Made by a program: the position numbers and the translations under genes. Below are positions 28,145 to 37,541 of a stretch of DNA of 64,000 nucleotides, piece after piece. Below the pieces are notes generated by a model that ran no database searches, had not been told where the DNA came from, and was given only the letters and a program-made list of their open reading frames with translations. The number at the start of each line of letters is the position of its first letter. Positions within the stretch are counted from its first letter, which is position 1. Source of the DNA: a bacterium (GTDB lineage Bacteria > Electryoneota > RPQS01); contig DASXUQ010000010.1 in assembly GCA_036504735.1 (NCBI GenBank), forward strand, positions 1-64,000, read 5' to 3'.

Positions 28145-28471
28145 TTAAAGCACAGTCACGAGCACCTTGGATTGCTTCAAAGCCAGCAAAGTGAATGACC
28201 TTTCCACAATGGCATAGCCATCGTCTGCCACCAGGGTAAGACCTGTGTTTCCCAATTTCAATTGAACTTCGCCTTCAAGAATGTGAACAAACACATGCTT
28301 GGTGCTCGGAGCATGGGTCCACACTTGTCCCGTGTCAATTGCATACGCGGTTACAGATGTTCCTTCGTGGTCGATGTAGATTTTTGTGCCAATGGAATTC
28401 TGCTTGTACGCGAGGGCTTGGCGGATTTGAATCACTTCTTCCTGAGAGTGGGGACTTCCGACTCCGGTCAT
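28145..28471 (-). CDS. small cupin protein
   Basis: A 108-residue single-domain protein. The block VWTHAPSTKHVFVHILEGEVQLKLGNTGLTLVADDGYAIVE has the cupin strand pattern with H...G-E-V-x-L and a late GDxxxxP-like position, though the metal ligands are only partly conserved. GAGGT lies eight bases before the ATG. Function cannot be assigned. Confidence 0.6.
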   Translation of the reverse strand: MTGVGSPHSQEEVIQIRQALAYKQNSIGTKIYIDHEGTSVTAYAIDTGQVWTHAPSTKHVFVHILEGEVQLKLGNTGLTLVADDGYAIVERSFTLLALKQSKVLVTVL

Positions 28472-28676
28472 GATAGTAACCTCTACTGAATGTTATGACG
28501 GCATGATATTTAGGTGCATTGGCAGGCGCGCACCAGTGGGATAGCGGAGAGTTGTGGTTCCTATACTGTTCCCTGCGGTGGGGCTGAAGGTTGGGATTGC
28601 GGCTGCGGGGCTATGGCTGGTTTTGACGGTTCGATTAGCTGGCGGAGGCGGTCAAGGAAACAGGTCATGTCAAGGT

Positions 28677-29360
28677 CTACACGGCTTTGCCTTCTTGCTT
28701 GCCCGGTGCGGTGAAGGCGCGCTTCACCTTCTCCAGAAGCGGTGCATAATGCGGCGCAAGTCTTTCGTCGAGAGGGATCTGCTTTACGTGTAGGATGGGG
28801 AAAAGAGGTACACCTTGTGCGGTCAACCTGCTTCCACAGATCTTCAGAAAGGGAGACGTTCCTTTCGAGGCATAAATGCCTTTCGCGGCATCCTTTTGCC
28901 GTGGTTCGGCACCAGCCAGATACTCAGCCACCGCCTCGCAAAAGCCCAGCTTCTGAAGCCAGTAGTTCACCTGCTGCGACATCGCAAAGATGGACTCGAA
29001 CTGATGTTGGGCGACAACTCCTTTGAGGGCATCTACGCCGCGCAACGCACAGTCTTCCGGAATGTAAACGACCTTGCCTTTATTGTCGGACGTTCGCCTC
29101 AGACGTTCATTGCAGAGGTTCGTGACGTAGATGTCTTCCGGTTTGTATCTGCCGTTGCTCAGGCAGTAGATGTAATCGTACATGGCCTTGGCAAGGTCAT
29201 ACTTTGCCCGTTCCGATCCGGAAGCTGGAAGGGGGCCAAAGTACATGTCCGCAAAGAAGGCGTAAGATGCCTGCGTCGCCGATCCTTGCAGAGCGGGATC
29301 GTGCCCGATCACTAAAGCTTTGGCCGTGTCCAACGGGCCGAAGGGAAGAGTCGCTGTCAT
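28677..29360 (-). CDS. uracil-DNA glycosylase-fold protein (I)
   Basis: A 227-residue protein starting MTATLPFGPLDTAKALVIGHDP. LVIGHDPAL at the end of strand 1 corresponds to the UDG motif GxDP, IYVTNLCNERLRR resembles the second conserved strand (TNL), and FPILHVKQIP is near the third. GGAGG lies five bases before the ATG at 29360, which was preferred over an ATG four codons upstream. The residues replacing the catalytic Asp/His are not certain, so activity on uracil is not claimed. Two other UDG-fold-like genes lie in this window. Confidence 0.62.
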   Translation of the reverse strand: MTATLPFGPLDTAKALVIGHDPALQGSATQASYAFFADMYFGPLPASGSERAKYDLAKAMYDYIYCLSNGRYKPEDIYVTNLCNERLRRTSDNKGKVVYIPEDCALRGVDALKGVVAQHQFESIFAMSQQVNYWLQKLGFCEAVAEYLAGAEPRQKDAAKGIYASKGTSPFLKICGSRLTAQGVPLFPILHVKQIPLDERLAPHYAPLLEKVKRAFTAPGKQEGKAV

Positions 29361-29774
29361 GGGTGCCTCCATTCAACACTCAAAAGATTAGCCTTGGCAT
29401 GCTCATAATTTGCATAATCACAGGGAAATAGTCAAGGTAATTTAGGGACATTTGAAAGGCCGTTAAAGTTCCCAGAGTGTATCCGAGACTGGATGGCAAA
29501 ACCGAGTGAAAGATGTGGATGCCGGAAGCTTCCTTCGCCAGCACTAATAGGGCTGCGGTTGTCAGCCATAAGTGGTTATTTATTATTGCCGTAACCAGAG
29601 ACATGATCTCGTAGGCATTACTCCATAACTCTCCACTTTTTATCCTAATTCGTGGTCCGGCGAGGCGCTCCAATTTGAACGAATCGCCTTAATGTCTCTG
29701 GCACGTAGTTGCACGATGACAAGTTAGCATCCAGAACGTCAAATCTTGACGAACTGGCTGCTTTGTAGGTAAAG
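29361..29774. other. stretch without a supported gene
   Basis: About 410 bases. One minus-strand frame (29380-29673) has two hydrophobic stretches but no ribosome binding site or family resemblance. 29560-29650 is AT richer than its neighbours. Confidence 0.35.
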
Positions 29775-29802
29775 AAAAAGCCGGGTGGAGTGCCCGGCTT
29801 TT
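29775..29802 (-). terminator. terminator of the 553-residue secreted protein gene
   Basis: AAAAGCCGGG and CCCGGCTTTTT form a GC-rich ten-base stem followed by T-run on the minus strand, 20 bases after the stop codon. Confidence 0.85.
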
Positions 29803-29822
29803 CTCGTGTCTGCCGAAAAATC

Positions 29823-31484
29823 CTACTTCAGAAGGAGTAGCTTCGTCGAATGGGTTGTAGCAGCGGTTTTCATCTGCGCCACATACACGCCGGACGGCAG
29901 CTGTGCACCGTCAAATGTCACGCGGTGAATGCCTGCTGCAAAAAGCCCGTCTGCAACATCACATACGCGTCTTCCTGCCACATCGTAGATAGTAACCTGC
30001 ACGTGCTCTGCTATGGGCAAGGAGAAAGTGATCGTCGTGGCCGGGTTGAACGGATTCGGGTAAGCGGCCAGGCTATAGCTGGTGGGAATGCCATTGTCTG
30101 CGCGAACGGTTGCGGATCGCGTCAGGTCCTTGTGTTCGGTCCGGTTCCCTGAAATGTCCACATCGGCAAGGTAGTACCAGTAGGTCTGCTCGCCAGTAAC
30201 GGCGCGATCCGTGAAGTCGTAGCTGTGCGGGGTCGCGGAATTCCCTTGCGAGGCGATAGCGGTGAGTAGGGAGAAATTGCTGTTCGGCGTGGTGCTCCTC
30301 CAGATTTCAAAACGATCATTATCGGTTTCCGAAGCGAGAGTGAAGGAAAGGCGAATGTTGCTCGATGCTGGCACCGCAGAAAATGAAGTCAATTCGACAG
30401 GCAACGTGGAATCCGATGCAGCTCGCTTCCACACTTGGATCGTAAGCCCGCCCGAATTGTCCCAGTAAGAGTCTGGGTCGCTGAATGAGAACACCTCCGC
30501 CTCACCCGTGCCAATGAAGGGATAGTAGTAGACATGATCCGGAGTATAGACATCCGGTGTCGGGCGCACATGCCAATTGTTGTTCCACATCCAACACCAT
30601 GTGGGGTCACCGTATTGATCCGAGGCCAAGGGAGGTGTGCAGATCCCCCAACAGTAGGCCGCATCGAGCCAAGACCACCCATGTGCGATCCCGTAGTTGC
30701 CTATGACCTTCAGATAATACGGTTTGCCGGATTCCAACGGCACACTCTGCACTTCAGAGTACTGGGTCATCGAGAGGCTGTACTCTCCAATCAACAAATC
30801 GGTGGTCGAATCGGGTAATGCCACACTACACTGCGCATCCACATTGTCTATCCAGTGCCACGAGTGGCAATTACCACCTCCCGCGCTGAATACGAAGACG
30901 CCGTGACTGAATTCCACAGGCAAAGTTGCGGATAGCAATAAGGTGTCGTTGACGAAAACGGAAGTGGATCCGTTCTGAAAGCGTACTCGGACATGATGCC
31001 ATTCAGCATCCCCCATCTGCGGATACGAACAGGAAGCAACCTCATTACCGACCCCGTGCGTGACAATCGCCAAAGTGCCGGACAGGGTATGGAATTTTAT
31101 CCCCTGACCGATAACGTCGGACCAGGCCCAACCGAGTTGATAACCGCCATAGCCTCCTACAGGACCCGGAAAACTCAGATCCGGATACCACCAAAAGACC
31201 ATACCGTCGCCGGGGCACCTGTCAGGAATCGGAACTGATCGAAAATCGAATGAAGCTTCAAAGTCCGTGACATCGAACGAGGTCAGGCACGCAATCCGAC
31301 CAATACCTCCAATCCGGAAAGCGCTGTCCAGATGTGCGGCATGGTCGTCGACACTCTCGATGCTGTACGCCGAAGAGTCAAAGCCGCTGCCAAAATCTTC
31401 CTGCCACTGTGTTGGCGTAGTCGTTGTTGCTGCGAAGACACTACTGGCTATCGCCAGCATCAAAATCACGAGAAGTCTGTTCAT
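29823..31484 (-). CDS. secreted lectin-like protein with type IX-like sorting domain
   Basis: A 553-residue secreted protein starting MNRLLVILMLAIASSVFA; AAGGA lies seven bases before this ATG. Residues about 25-210 look like a concanavalin/L-type lectin sandwich (FGSGFDSSAYSIESVDDHAA, FEASFDFRSVPIPD, DGMVFWWYPDLSF, GTLAIVTHG). A linker and fibronectin III-like segment (VELTSFSAVPASSNIRLSFT) follow, and the C-terminus holds SLAAYPNPFNPATTITFSLP and SGVYVAQMKTA ending KLLLLK, a type IX-like sorting signal. It lies 71 bases downstream of the lipoprotein gene and probably shares its transcript. Confidence 0.85.
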   Translation of the reverse strand: MNRLLVILMLAIASSVFAATTTTPTQWQEDFGSGFDSSAYSIESVDDHAAHLDSAFRIGGIGRIACLTSFDVTDFEASFDFRSVPIPDRCPGDGMVFWWYPDLSFPGPVGGYGGYQLGWAWSDVIGQGIKFHTLSGTLAIVTHGVGNEVASCSYPQMGDAEWHHVRVRFQNGSTSVFVNDTLLLSATLPVEFSHGVFVFSAGGGNCHSWHWIDNVDAQCSVALPDSTTDLLIGEYSLSMTQYSEVQSVPLESGKPYYLKVIGNYGIAHGWSWLDAAYCWGICTPPLASDQYGDPTWCWMWNNNWHVRPTPDVYTPDHVYYYPFIGTGEAEVFSFSDPDSYWDNSGGLTIQVWKRAASDSTLPVELTSFSAVPASSNIRLSFTLASETDNDRFEIWRSTTPNSNFSLLTAIASQGNSATPHSYDFTDRAVTGEQTYWYYLADVDISGNRTEHKDLTRSATVRADNGIPTSYSLAAYPNPFNPATTITFSLPIAEHVQVTIYDVAGRRVCDVADGLFAAGIHRVTFDGAQLPSGVYVAQMKTAATTHSTKLLLLK

Positions 31485-31555
31485 CCCCATGTCCTTTTTT
31501 GTGTAATGCGGTTTCTGCATTTCTATTCTTGAATCGGGATTTCCTGTGGAAGCGA

Positions 31556-32446
31556 TCATTGCGCTGAGACCAGCAGTTTGCGCGTGACAGCCAGACGAAC
31601 GCTGTCCGATTGCAACTCAAGCTGCTCGTATTGCAGGATAGATTCCGCTTCATGCATAGCTCTGTCGAAAGCGTTCAGCTTGTCTTCCGCAGAAGCGACC
31701 CGATCTCCGGCCATGCGTATCATGCCCTCATAACCCAGAGTCTGAAGGGAAATGGGGCTAAGAACGATGTCTCCGTCGGTCACGTCTACGACGGCATTGT
31801 CCAGTGTGCTCATGGCCTCGGAGAGCTTCTTGTGGGTGCCTTGAAAGTAGCCCCATGACTTGCCGGACCACTGACGTTCCACGTCACCGAGGCTGTCCGC
31901 AAGCATTTGGTAAGGAAGTGAGGGACCTGGCCGCTTTCCCAGCCTTCTGCTGATAATGCCGACGAGGTCCAGTCGGGAAAAACCGTTTATCAGATTGCAG
32001 AATTTTCTCACATGGTTGGCATAGTAGTTGGCAAGCGATTTGGTTGAGGTGTAATCGAAGTCGAAGCGTGCGGAAAGGTCATTGATGTGGCGCAGCACAA
32101 TTTCGCCTGCTACCTTGGAGTTAGGTGCTTTGGAAAGTATGGTAGCGGAATCGCCCACAGCATACAGAGATTCGCAGGCCGCCTCACAGTAGACCGACTT
32201 AGGGAATGAATCCAGCACCATGATGAAACTGGACGTCTGCCGCCGCCGAAGGAGTTCCAGTGCCAGGGAATCTTGTGCCTGCTTCACAAGAATGATGCAG
32301 TCGGCCTCTTGGTAGCGTGGCTCGTGCGTCAGTCTTCCGTACTGGCGGTTTTGGAAAAGCTCCAGTGCGGCCTCACGTCGACTTTGGCAGCCGATTAATA
32401 GCAAGGAGAGGAGGAGAAGGGGTGGGAAAAGTGCTCGCATTGGCAT
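31556..32446 (-). CDS. outer-membrane-type lipoprotein of unknown function
   Basis: A 296-residue protein with a lipoprotein signal (PPLLLLSLLLIGC, Cys at about residue 20), followed by a helical region rich in charged residues. No family is recognised. The start could be the first ATG or the one two codons later, which has GGA at a better distance. It is upstream of, and probably co-transcribed with, the lectin-like secreted protein. Confidence 0.7.
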   Translation of the reverse strand: MPMRALFPPLLLLSLLLIGCQSRREAALELFQNRQYGRLTHEPRYQEADCIILVKQAQDSLALELLRRRQTSSFIMVLDSFPKSVYCEAACESLYAVGDSATILSKAPNSKVAGEIVLRHINDLSARFDFDYTSTKSLANYYANHVRKFCNLINGFSRLDLVGIISRRLGKRPGPSLPYQMLADSLGDVERQWSGKSWGYFQGTHKKLSEAMSTLDNAVVDVTDGDIVLSPISLQTLGYEGMIRMAGDRVASAEDKLNAFDRAMHEAESILQYEQLELQSDSVRLAVTRKLLVSAQ

Positions 32447-32477
32447 ATTCCGGTTTGGTGAAGAATTCCATGCTGCC

Positions 32478-32780
32478 TTACTCGGATTGTGATTTGAGAA
32501 TATCCTGCTTTGCAGCTTCTATCTTAGTGCGTTTGGCTTCTCTCTTGATTTCTTTCTTTGCAGCTCGTTTTATGCTGTTATCTCGTGCTGCGTCTCTGAG
32601 GTTAGCCATTGCGTCGGCATTCTCCTGCGATCCGAAAAGGAAGGTGCTCTTCAATTCGCGTCTCTGTGCCACTCTTTGTGCAGAGTTCTTGGTGGTCGGC
32701 TGATTAAGTGCTTTCCAAGCAACACGAACCAGAGTACCGATTAAACCCGCAATGAACACCGTGATCATAAGTCCGAACAT
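32478..32780 (-). CDS. small membrane-anchored basic protein
   Basis: A 100-residue protein with one N-terminal membrane helix (MFGLMITVFIAGLIGTLVRV) and a highly charged helical tail rich in Lys, Arg, Ala and Glu that could form a coiled coil. AAGGAG lies seven bases before the ATG. No family is recognised. It is the first gene of the short run with the lipoprotein. Confidence 0.65.
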   Translation of the reverse strand: MFGLMITVFIAGLIGTLVRVAWKALNQPTTKNSAQRVAQRRELKSTFLFGSQENADAMANLRDAARDNSIKRAAKKEIKREAKRTKIEAAKQDILKSQSE

Positions 32781-32884
32781 AGTTATCTCCTTTTAGCCTC
32801 TTATGCCAGGAACACGTGTTGATGATATGGCGCTATCGCGGAAACTGCGAGATTCAGATCGGCTGATTCGAGAGCAAAAAAGAG

Positions 32885-33042
32885 CCCTCGATTATGCCGT
32901 TTCTGACAGCGCTCTGCTTGTCCTACCAAGCGGGAGTTACTGAAAGACGTACAACAACCGAGGGCCTCAATCCAAAAGTGGAGAGAGGCCATCAGTAACG
33001 GCATATGTCTTTCAGAAGTTAGATAACTTCCGCTTGGTAGGA
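32885..33042. repeat. nested inverted repeat, possible structured RNA or small mobile element
   Basis: Outer arms at 32921-32939 and 33024-33042 are inverted copies of 19 bases with one difference (TCCTACCAAGCGG... against ...CGCTTGGTAGGA). They continue inward with CTGAAAGAC (32940-32948) and GTCTTTCAG (33007-33015) after an eight-base bulge, then GGCCTC (32963-32968) and GAGGCC (32985-32990). A second set crosses the first: 32894-32906 is complementary to 32992-33004 with one mismatch, and CCCTCG (32885-32890) to CGAGGG (32959-32964). The competing pairings are unlike a simple terminator. Confidence 0.6.
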
Positions 33043-33362
33043 TGTGTGAATATAGCTTTGAAGATGCACTTAGTCAAGGCTTGAAATAGGTCGTTTGCAT
33101 TATTTTGTGGATGGCAGTAGGGATGGTTCGTGGACGGTGAAAAATACGGTGAATTGGATGAGCTGGGAGGGGCGATCTCCATCGGGAGAGCCGGAGAGGC
33201 TGGGAGGAGGGGTGAGAGTTAAGGGTCTGAGAAAGCGGGAGTTACCCAACTCGCGGGGGCTAACTCTTTGATGGTAAGCCACACATAAACAGCAACTTAC
33301 GCTAACTCCGGGAGGGTCGCCCTAAGGGGTTCCGGGCACCCGCCTAATTTTAGGGCCACCAG

Positions 33363-33381
33363 GCTAACTTTGGAAGTTAGC
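33363..33381. repeat. perfect inverted repeat, possible operator
   Basis: GCTAACTT, three bases, AAGTTAGC. It resembles the larger palindrome at 17996-18017 and lies about 210 bases upstream of the mini-replicon promoter. Confidence 0.4.
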
Positions 33382-33588
33382 GATTATCGCGTTTTTCGAT
33401 TACTTCGCTTAAAAGCAGATTACGTCGGGAACTTTTGTCGTGGTTGTGCGTTTAACAGGTGTAGTGGGAGCAAGTGGGCGTGGCCCCCGATTTTTCGAAG
33501 CGTTCCGGACCGAAAATGCTGGAAAACGCGATGTTCAAGTCAATCGTCCCCCACCTGTTTCACCAATAGTGAACGACACAAATCCGAC

Positions 33589-33616
33589 TTGACAGTTTTC
33601 GATTATTGCTTATATT
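33589..33616 (+). promoter_or_regulatory. sigma-70 promoter of the mini-replicon operon
   Basis: TTGACA (33589-33594), 16-base spacer, TATATT (33611-33616). The predicted leader of about 300 bases holds two compact hairpins, GTCGCTTCGGCGAC (33672-33685) and GCGGG-ATTTGAT-CCCGC (33703-33719), before the first good start codon at 33922. Confidence 0.65.
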
Positions 33617-33921
33617 ATTAACATGACACGACACGATTTACTGACTTAGCGGGGTCTGACCTCGCAAACCCGTCGCTTCGGCGACGCCCACAAAAACTAA
33701 ATGCGGGATTTGATCCCGCAGTAGAGTTTATCACCGTTAACCCGGACAGCGTATTGGAATAATTATCGAACGAACTGGCGAACAAACCACCATCACACGA
33801 CGACTATTCTATATGCGCAGGGCTACGGGTCCGCGCTTTTTTATTGCGCGAAATTCGGGTTCTCTGCTTTTCAACCCAAGATCAAAAAGCAGAACAGTAT
33901 CGATTTATGAAAGGACTTATC

Positions 33922-34404
33922 ATGGCCCACAAATTATTTTCTGGCCGGGATGGACATCGGGCAGAAGATATCTACAACTACTTCCTCAGCCAAGGCGGGA
34001 TCATTTACTCCATCCAACCGATCCCTCCCAAAGGCGAACCTATTGAACAGCACACCTGCTTTATCTGGTTGGACACTTTCAGTTTTGAGGTGACGGACTA
34101 TGACCGAATTTGCACCTGGCTTAAATACCTAGGGCTGATTTCCCCCCGATGGTGGTGGGACATCCGAATCACAAAATTCTTTCTGGAAGGGCTTCTGGAC
34201 AAAGCTCGCCACCGAATCATAGTCGTCAACCCAGCAAAGGAATTGGCGGCCTTCGATCTTCACCAGGGCTATATGCGTTGGTGCGACCCCAAGGAATTCG
34301 CCTACAGACGCGGAATGCGCGCAAAGAATGCCGCCCAGCCTTATGTGCAGGCAATCCTGAACGCAAAATCAACGACAACGAAAGGACAAAAACAATGTTC
34401 ATGA
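33922..34404 (+). CDS. mini-replicon protein of unknown function
   Basis: A 160-residue protein starting MAHKLFSGRDGHRAEDIYNYF. AAGGA lies six bases before this ATG. No family is recognised. It is rich in aromatic residues (WLDTFSFEV, RWWWDIRITKFF) and basic towards the end. It is the first gene of a plus-strand operon with the DUF5659 protein and the primase-helicase and overlaps the next start by ten bases. Confidence 0.7.
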   Translation: MAHKLFSGRDGHRAEDIYNYFLSQGGIIYSIQPIPPKGEPIEQHTCFIWLDTFSFEVTDYDRICTWLKYLGLISPRWWWDIRITKFFLEGLLDKARHRIIVVNPAKELAAFDLHQGYMRWCDPKEFAYRRGMRAKNAAQPYVQAILNAKSTTTKGQKQCS

Positions 34405-34688
34405 CCAAAGACTTCGGACTTATTGTAACACTGAACACTCTCGGCTACCAGTACACCGATTACCAGGTAGACCAGTGGGGCAGAATCTTCTTCCGCTATC
34501 CCGATGACCCCGAAATCATAGCCATCGAAGAAGGGTTTTTTAGAAATACCGTGTCGGTGCCAGTTCAGGATTTCCTGAACGCCCACATGAAAATGAAGAC
34601 ACTCGTCTTCAAGATTAAAGAAAAGGAAATGGCAAATGGGAATAAATCATTCGGCAGCCGTACTGCCACTACAAATTGCACAAGATAG
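34395..34688 (+). CDS. DUF5659-like protein
   Basis: A 97-residue protein, MFMTKDFGLIVTLNTLGYQY then a strand-rich part (GRIFFRYPDDPEI) and a C-terminal DFLNAHMKMKTLVFKI segment. The order matches DUF5659, a small domain found in plasmids and phages that lies next to replication genes. AAGGA precedes the ATG at 34395; an in-frame ATG two codons later is an alternative. It overlaps the primase gene by about 50 bases. Confidence 0.68.
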   Translation: MFMTKDFGLIVTLNTLGYQYTDYQVDQWGRIFFRYPDDPEIIAIEEGFFRNTVSVPVQDFLNAHMKMKTLVFKIKEKEMANGNKSFGSRTATTNCTR

Positions 34689-37212
34689 TCACGTCAGCAA
34701 TACTCAAGATATTAATTTTGATTTTACGTTATCGGTATCACCACTACAAATCTTTACTAAAGCGGACGGCAGATTCGTCGTCTATTTCGAAAGCAAGACT
34801 TTCAATTCAGCCGACACAGACGCGCTGAACGAACTTTTCACAACACACTGCTATTCAGCAAACAGCTGGTATGGCACGTGTGCCAGCGAACACTACGCAG
34901 GGATGACAGGCGTTGTCTTAGATATTGACGGTGGCCTGGCCATCGAAGAAGCGAAGATTCGCTTCCAAGAATACAACTACATTTTACACACCAGCACATC
35001 GCATCAGGCGAAAGAACCGCTTTCGGACCGTTTCCGCGTATTTCTTCCCTTTGCGGCTTCTGTGCCGCGCTTCACTTCGGAAACGGAACATCAGAAGGTG
35101 TACTGGAAGGTGCTGAAGGAAAATCCGGAAGCTGATTCTGCCTGCGGTGATGCGGGCCGTAAATTCTTCCCACATAGTGAAGAATTAGGTTCGCCATTTG
35201 TTGTGCATGTAAACAACACTGGGAAATACTTCGACGTTGATATTAGTGATGTGCCGGATTCTGTGCTAAAGCCGAAGCGGATGGATTGTCTTCCATCCGG
35301 TGAATTAGGCACCAAAGAAGAATTGGCACGGGTCATCAAGTTCTGCCCGTTCATCCAATGGTGCATAGCAAATGCAGCTAAGGGACTACCAGAACCCCTA
35401 TGGTATGCTATGATTTCTAACCTATGCCGCTTTGAAGGCGGCAGGGATCTAATTCATCACATCAGCAGCCAAGACCCCATTCCAGGCCGTTATGATTTCG
35501 ACGATACCGAAGACAAAATTCAAAAGGCTTTGGTTAGCAGTAACCCTATTGGCTACGAAACTATCGTTGGCTGGGAATGGCCGGGTAAGGCACCCGAAAG
35601 ACCCTATTCACCAGCTGGGTGGGGGAAGCTGGGCCAAGTTCGTGGGCGTAAGGGATTGGGTGAAGATGGGGAAGTCCCGGTCACCTATGACGACCACCTG
35701 ATCGTAAACCTTGACGGACACTGGCAGGTCACCAATTTAGAAGCGGTGAAGAACGACCTTCTTGCCCGTCAGCGGGAAATCCGGGCCGTTTGCCCGTTCT
35801 GTGACTGCGATGATGCAGTGTTCAGCGAAAACGTCTATTGCTTCGCCAAGTTGGAATGTCCAAAGTGTCAGAAGACCTACTTCGAACACCCGCTGGCACC
35901 CAACATCTTTTCCTATAAGAATCAGGTAATGCGGATCGAACAGCGGTATGGCAAGTTCAGCAGCATGGAAATGCTTAAAGAAGATAACTTCCGCAACGAC
36001 GCTGCATACTGCTTTGTTCACAAGGTGCTGGTGAACAGCCGGAATCGTCGTTTTTTGGACGATAACTTCCAAATCCGCAAGATGGGCAGCGGCGACTTTG
36101 AAAAGTTAAGTTATGAATTCCGGATCGAAGAAAACGCCGTGCAGTACCACTACCCCGCGTTACCGCCGAAGATCCAGGATAACGCCTTCATTGACGCATT
36201 CTTGGACCGGATGTTTGGGCTGTATTCGGGATTTATCAAGGATTGGATGGCACTGTACAGTTACACCAATTACATTGGGCTCCCGGTGATCGTGCTTACA
36301 GGTCCACGCGGATGTGGCAAAGGCACCTTCGCACAGATGATGGCGGCGATCTTTCCGTCTTTGGCCGGACTCTGGGACGGTGACTCGAATCACTTCAACG
36401 AAAACTACACCAGCAAACTTTTGTTCGTAGATGAAAATCCGAATGCAGACAAGGCTTCGCAGTACACGGAAATCAAGAAGATCACTGGCAACAAAACGAT
36501 CATGATCAACGGGAAGTACAAGCCGGAATATTACGTGCCGAATAACATCAAGATTATTATTGCGACTAACGATCCCAGGCCAATGTTCTTGAAAGCTAGG
36601 GAAGAACCGAAATCCGAAAACAACAACAACTTTTTTATCTTCGAATGCCCGGACGTGGATCCATCACAGCTAAATAATCAGTTGGGGCAGCAACTGGAAG
36701 ATAGGCTGGGCTACTATGTACGTACAGCACTGAAGGCGAGATATCAGAGATTGGCCGTCAGTTTCAGCACGAATGCTCGGTATACGCTGCCAACACCCAT
36801 TACGAACTTTGCCAAGGAACTGTTCTGTTCAGCGAAGACATTGATCGAAACTGAAGCAGACGAACTGGCAAGGTACATCGTCCTGGGAATAGACATGAAG
36901 GATCCGTACAACCCGTCAGGACCTGTCATAACTTTGGATCGAACCCCCAACGGCACTGAATGGTACGTCCAGCAGAAGGACATTCGGCGGCTGATCGAAA
37001 GGCTGCGCTTCAAAGGTAACTCGAACCCGAAAGCGTACATCAACGAACTGCAGAACATGGGTGTGATTAGTCATAAGGACGACTATCGAAACAGCTTGGA
37101 ACGTCTGGGTTACCGGATTCTCCGCGATAAGTCCCACTATGACAATGAACAAGACAACACCAATGAAGAACCGAAATCCAATGCATCATTGGATCCTGCG
37201 GATAGCGATTAG
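34636..37212 (+). CDS. primase-superfamily 3 helicase replication protein
   Basis: An 858-residue replication protein. The N-terminal part has an archaeo-eukaryotic-primase-like core: GVVLDIDGG (about residue 95, acidic pair), then ILHTSTSHQAKEPLSDRFRV. A zinc-binding segment follows (VCPFCDCDD ... LECPKCQKTYFE, about 385-420). The helicase has Walker A TGPRGCGKGTF (about 555-565), Walker B-like KLLFVDENPN and IIIATNDPRPMF sensor 1, the DUF5906/SF3 order used by plasmids and satellite phages. AAGGA lies nine bases before the ATG. It would start and unwind replication of the element. The C-terminus ends in an acidic Asn-rich tail. Confidence 0.85.
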   Translation: MGINHSAAVLPLQIAQDSHVSNTQDINFDFTLSVSPLQIFTKADGRFVVYFESKTFNSADTDALNELFTTHCYSANSWYGTCASEHYAGMTGVVLDIDGGLAIEEAKIRFQEYNYILHTSTSHQAKEPLSDRFRVFLPFAASVPRFTSETEHQKVYWKVLKENPEADSACGDAGRKFFPHSEELGSPFVVHVNNTGKYFDVDISDVPDSVLKPKRMDCLPSGELGTKEELARVIKFCPFIQWCIANAAKGLPEPLWYAMISNLCRFEGGRDLIHHISSQDPIPGRYDFDDTEDKIQKALVSSNPIGYETIVGWEWPGKAPERPYSPAGWGKLGQVRGRKGLGEDGEVPVTYDDHLIVNLDGHWQVTNLEAVKNDLLARQREIRAVCPFCDCDDAVFSENVYCFAKLECPKCQKTYFEHPLAPNIFSYKNQVMRIEQRYGKFSSMEMLKEDNFRNDAAYCFVHKVLVNSRNRRFLDDNFQIRKMGSGDFEKLSYEFRIEENAVQYHYPALPPKIQDNAFIDAFLDRMFGLYSGFIKDWMALYSYTNYIGLPVIVLTGPRGCGKGTFAQMMAAIFPSLAGLWDGDSNHFNENYTSKLLFVDENPNADKASQYTEIKKITGNKTIMINGKYKPEYYVPNNIKIIIATNDPRPMFLKAREEPKSENNNNFFIFECPDVDPSQLNNQLGQQLEDRLGYYVRTALKARYQRLAVSFSTNARYTLPTPITNFAKELFCSAKTLIETEADELARYIVLGIDMKDPYNPSGPVITLDRTPNGTEWYVQQKDIRRLIERLRFKGNSNPKAYINELQNMGVISHKDDYRNSLERLGYRILRDKSHYDNEQDNTNEEPKSNASLDPADSD

Positions 37213-37541
37213 GCTTGACGGCCTCGAAGACTAACCGACTTCGAATGACAAATTTGACAAAATGGGCGGTGGCATTTCGAAAAATGTCATCGCCCAACCC
37301 TACACTTTTACAAATACTTAGAATGCTTTATGACAAAATGACAAAAATGACACTGACTTCAAAAACAGATTTCAAAGGAACCAAGACCGCTGGAAGGAAC
37401 TGGCTCAGGGAAAAACGAAAGTAGATCGGCTGTCATTTCCGTCATTTTGTCATTAGTGTCACAGCAAGAGGCGCTCCCGAAAACCCAAGCCACTACTTCT
37501 ATACTGGCGTGTCGTCCACCAAACTTCTCGAAAGGAACATT
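37213..37541. promoter_or_regulatory. iteron-like repeats and hairpin, candidate replication origin
   Basis: A 330-base gap. A 14-base stem with CGAA loop occupies 37264-37295. ATGACA units recur at 37330, 37338 and 37348 (each followed by A or C), and the same unit in inverted form (TGTCAT/GTCATT) recurs at 37431-37462. Closely spaced direct and inverted copies beside a replication-protein gene are typical of plasmid origins. The A/T-rich segment 37296-37365 could be the unwinding region. Confidence 0.55.

Larger units (their letters stand above)
32781..33588. other. intergenic region with strong secondary structure
   Basis: About 800 bases without a supported gene, containing the nested inverted repeats at 32885-33042 and the palindrome at 33363-33381. 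Several GCTAACT motifs occur at 33258, 33301 and 33363. Confidence 0.5.

Noticed and set aside
29380-29673. 97-residue hydrophobic minus-strand frame
   Set aside because: No ribosome binding site, no family, and hydrophobicity can be explained by the local AT content; kept only as a possibility.
32801-33004. 67-residue frame across the nested inverted repeats; also the idea of a retron RNA
   Set aside because: The frame lies within the repeats without a ribosome binding site, and no reverse transcriptase gene is near, so a retron cannot be supported.
37215-37424. 69-residue plus-strand frame after the primase gene
   Set aside because: It is formed by the ATGACA repeats and the hairpin, has no ribosome binding site, and is better read as origin sequence.
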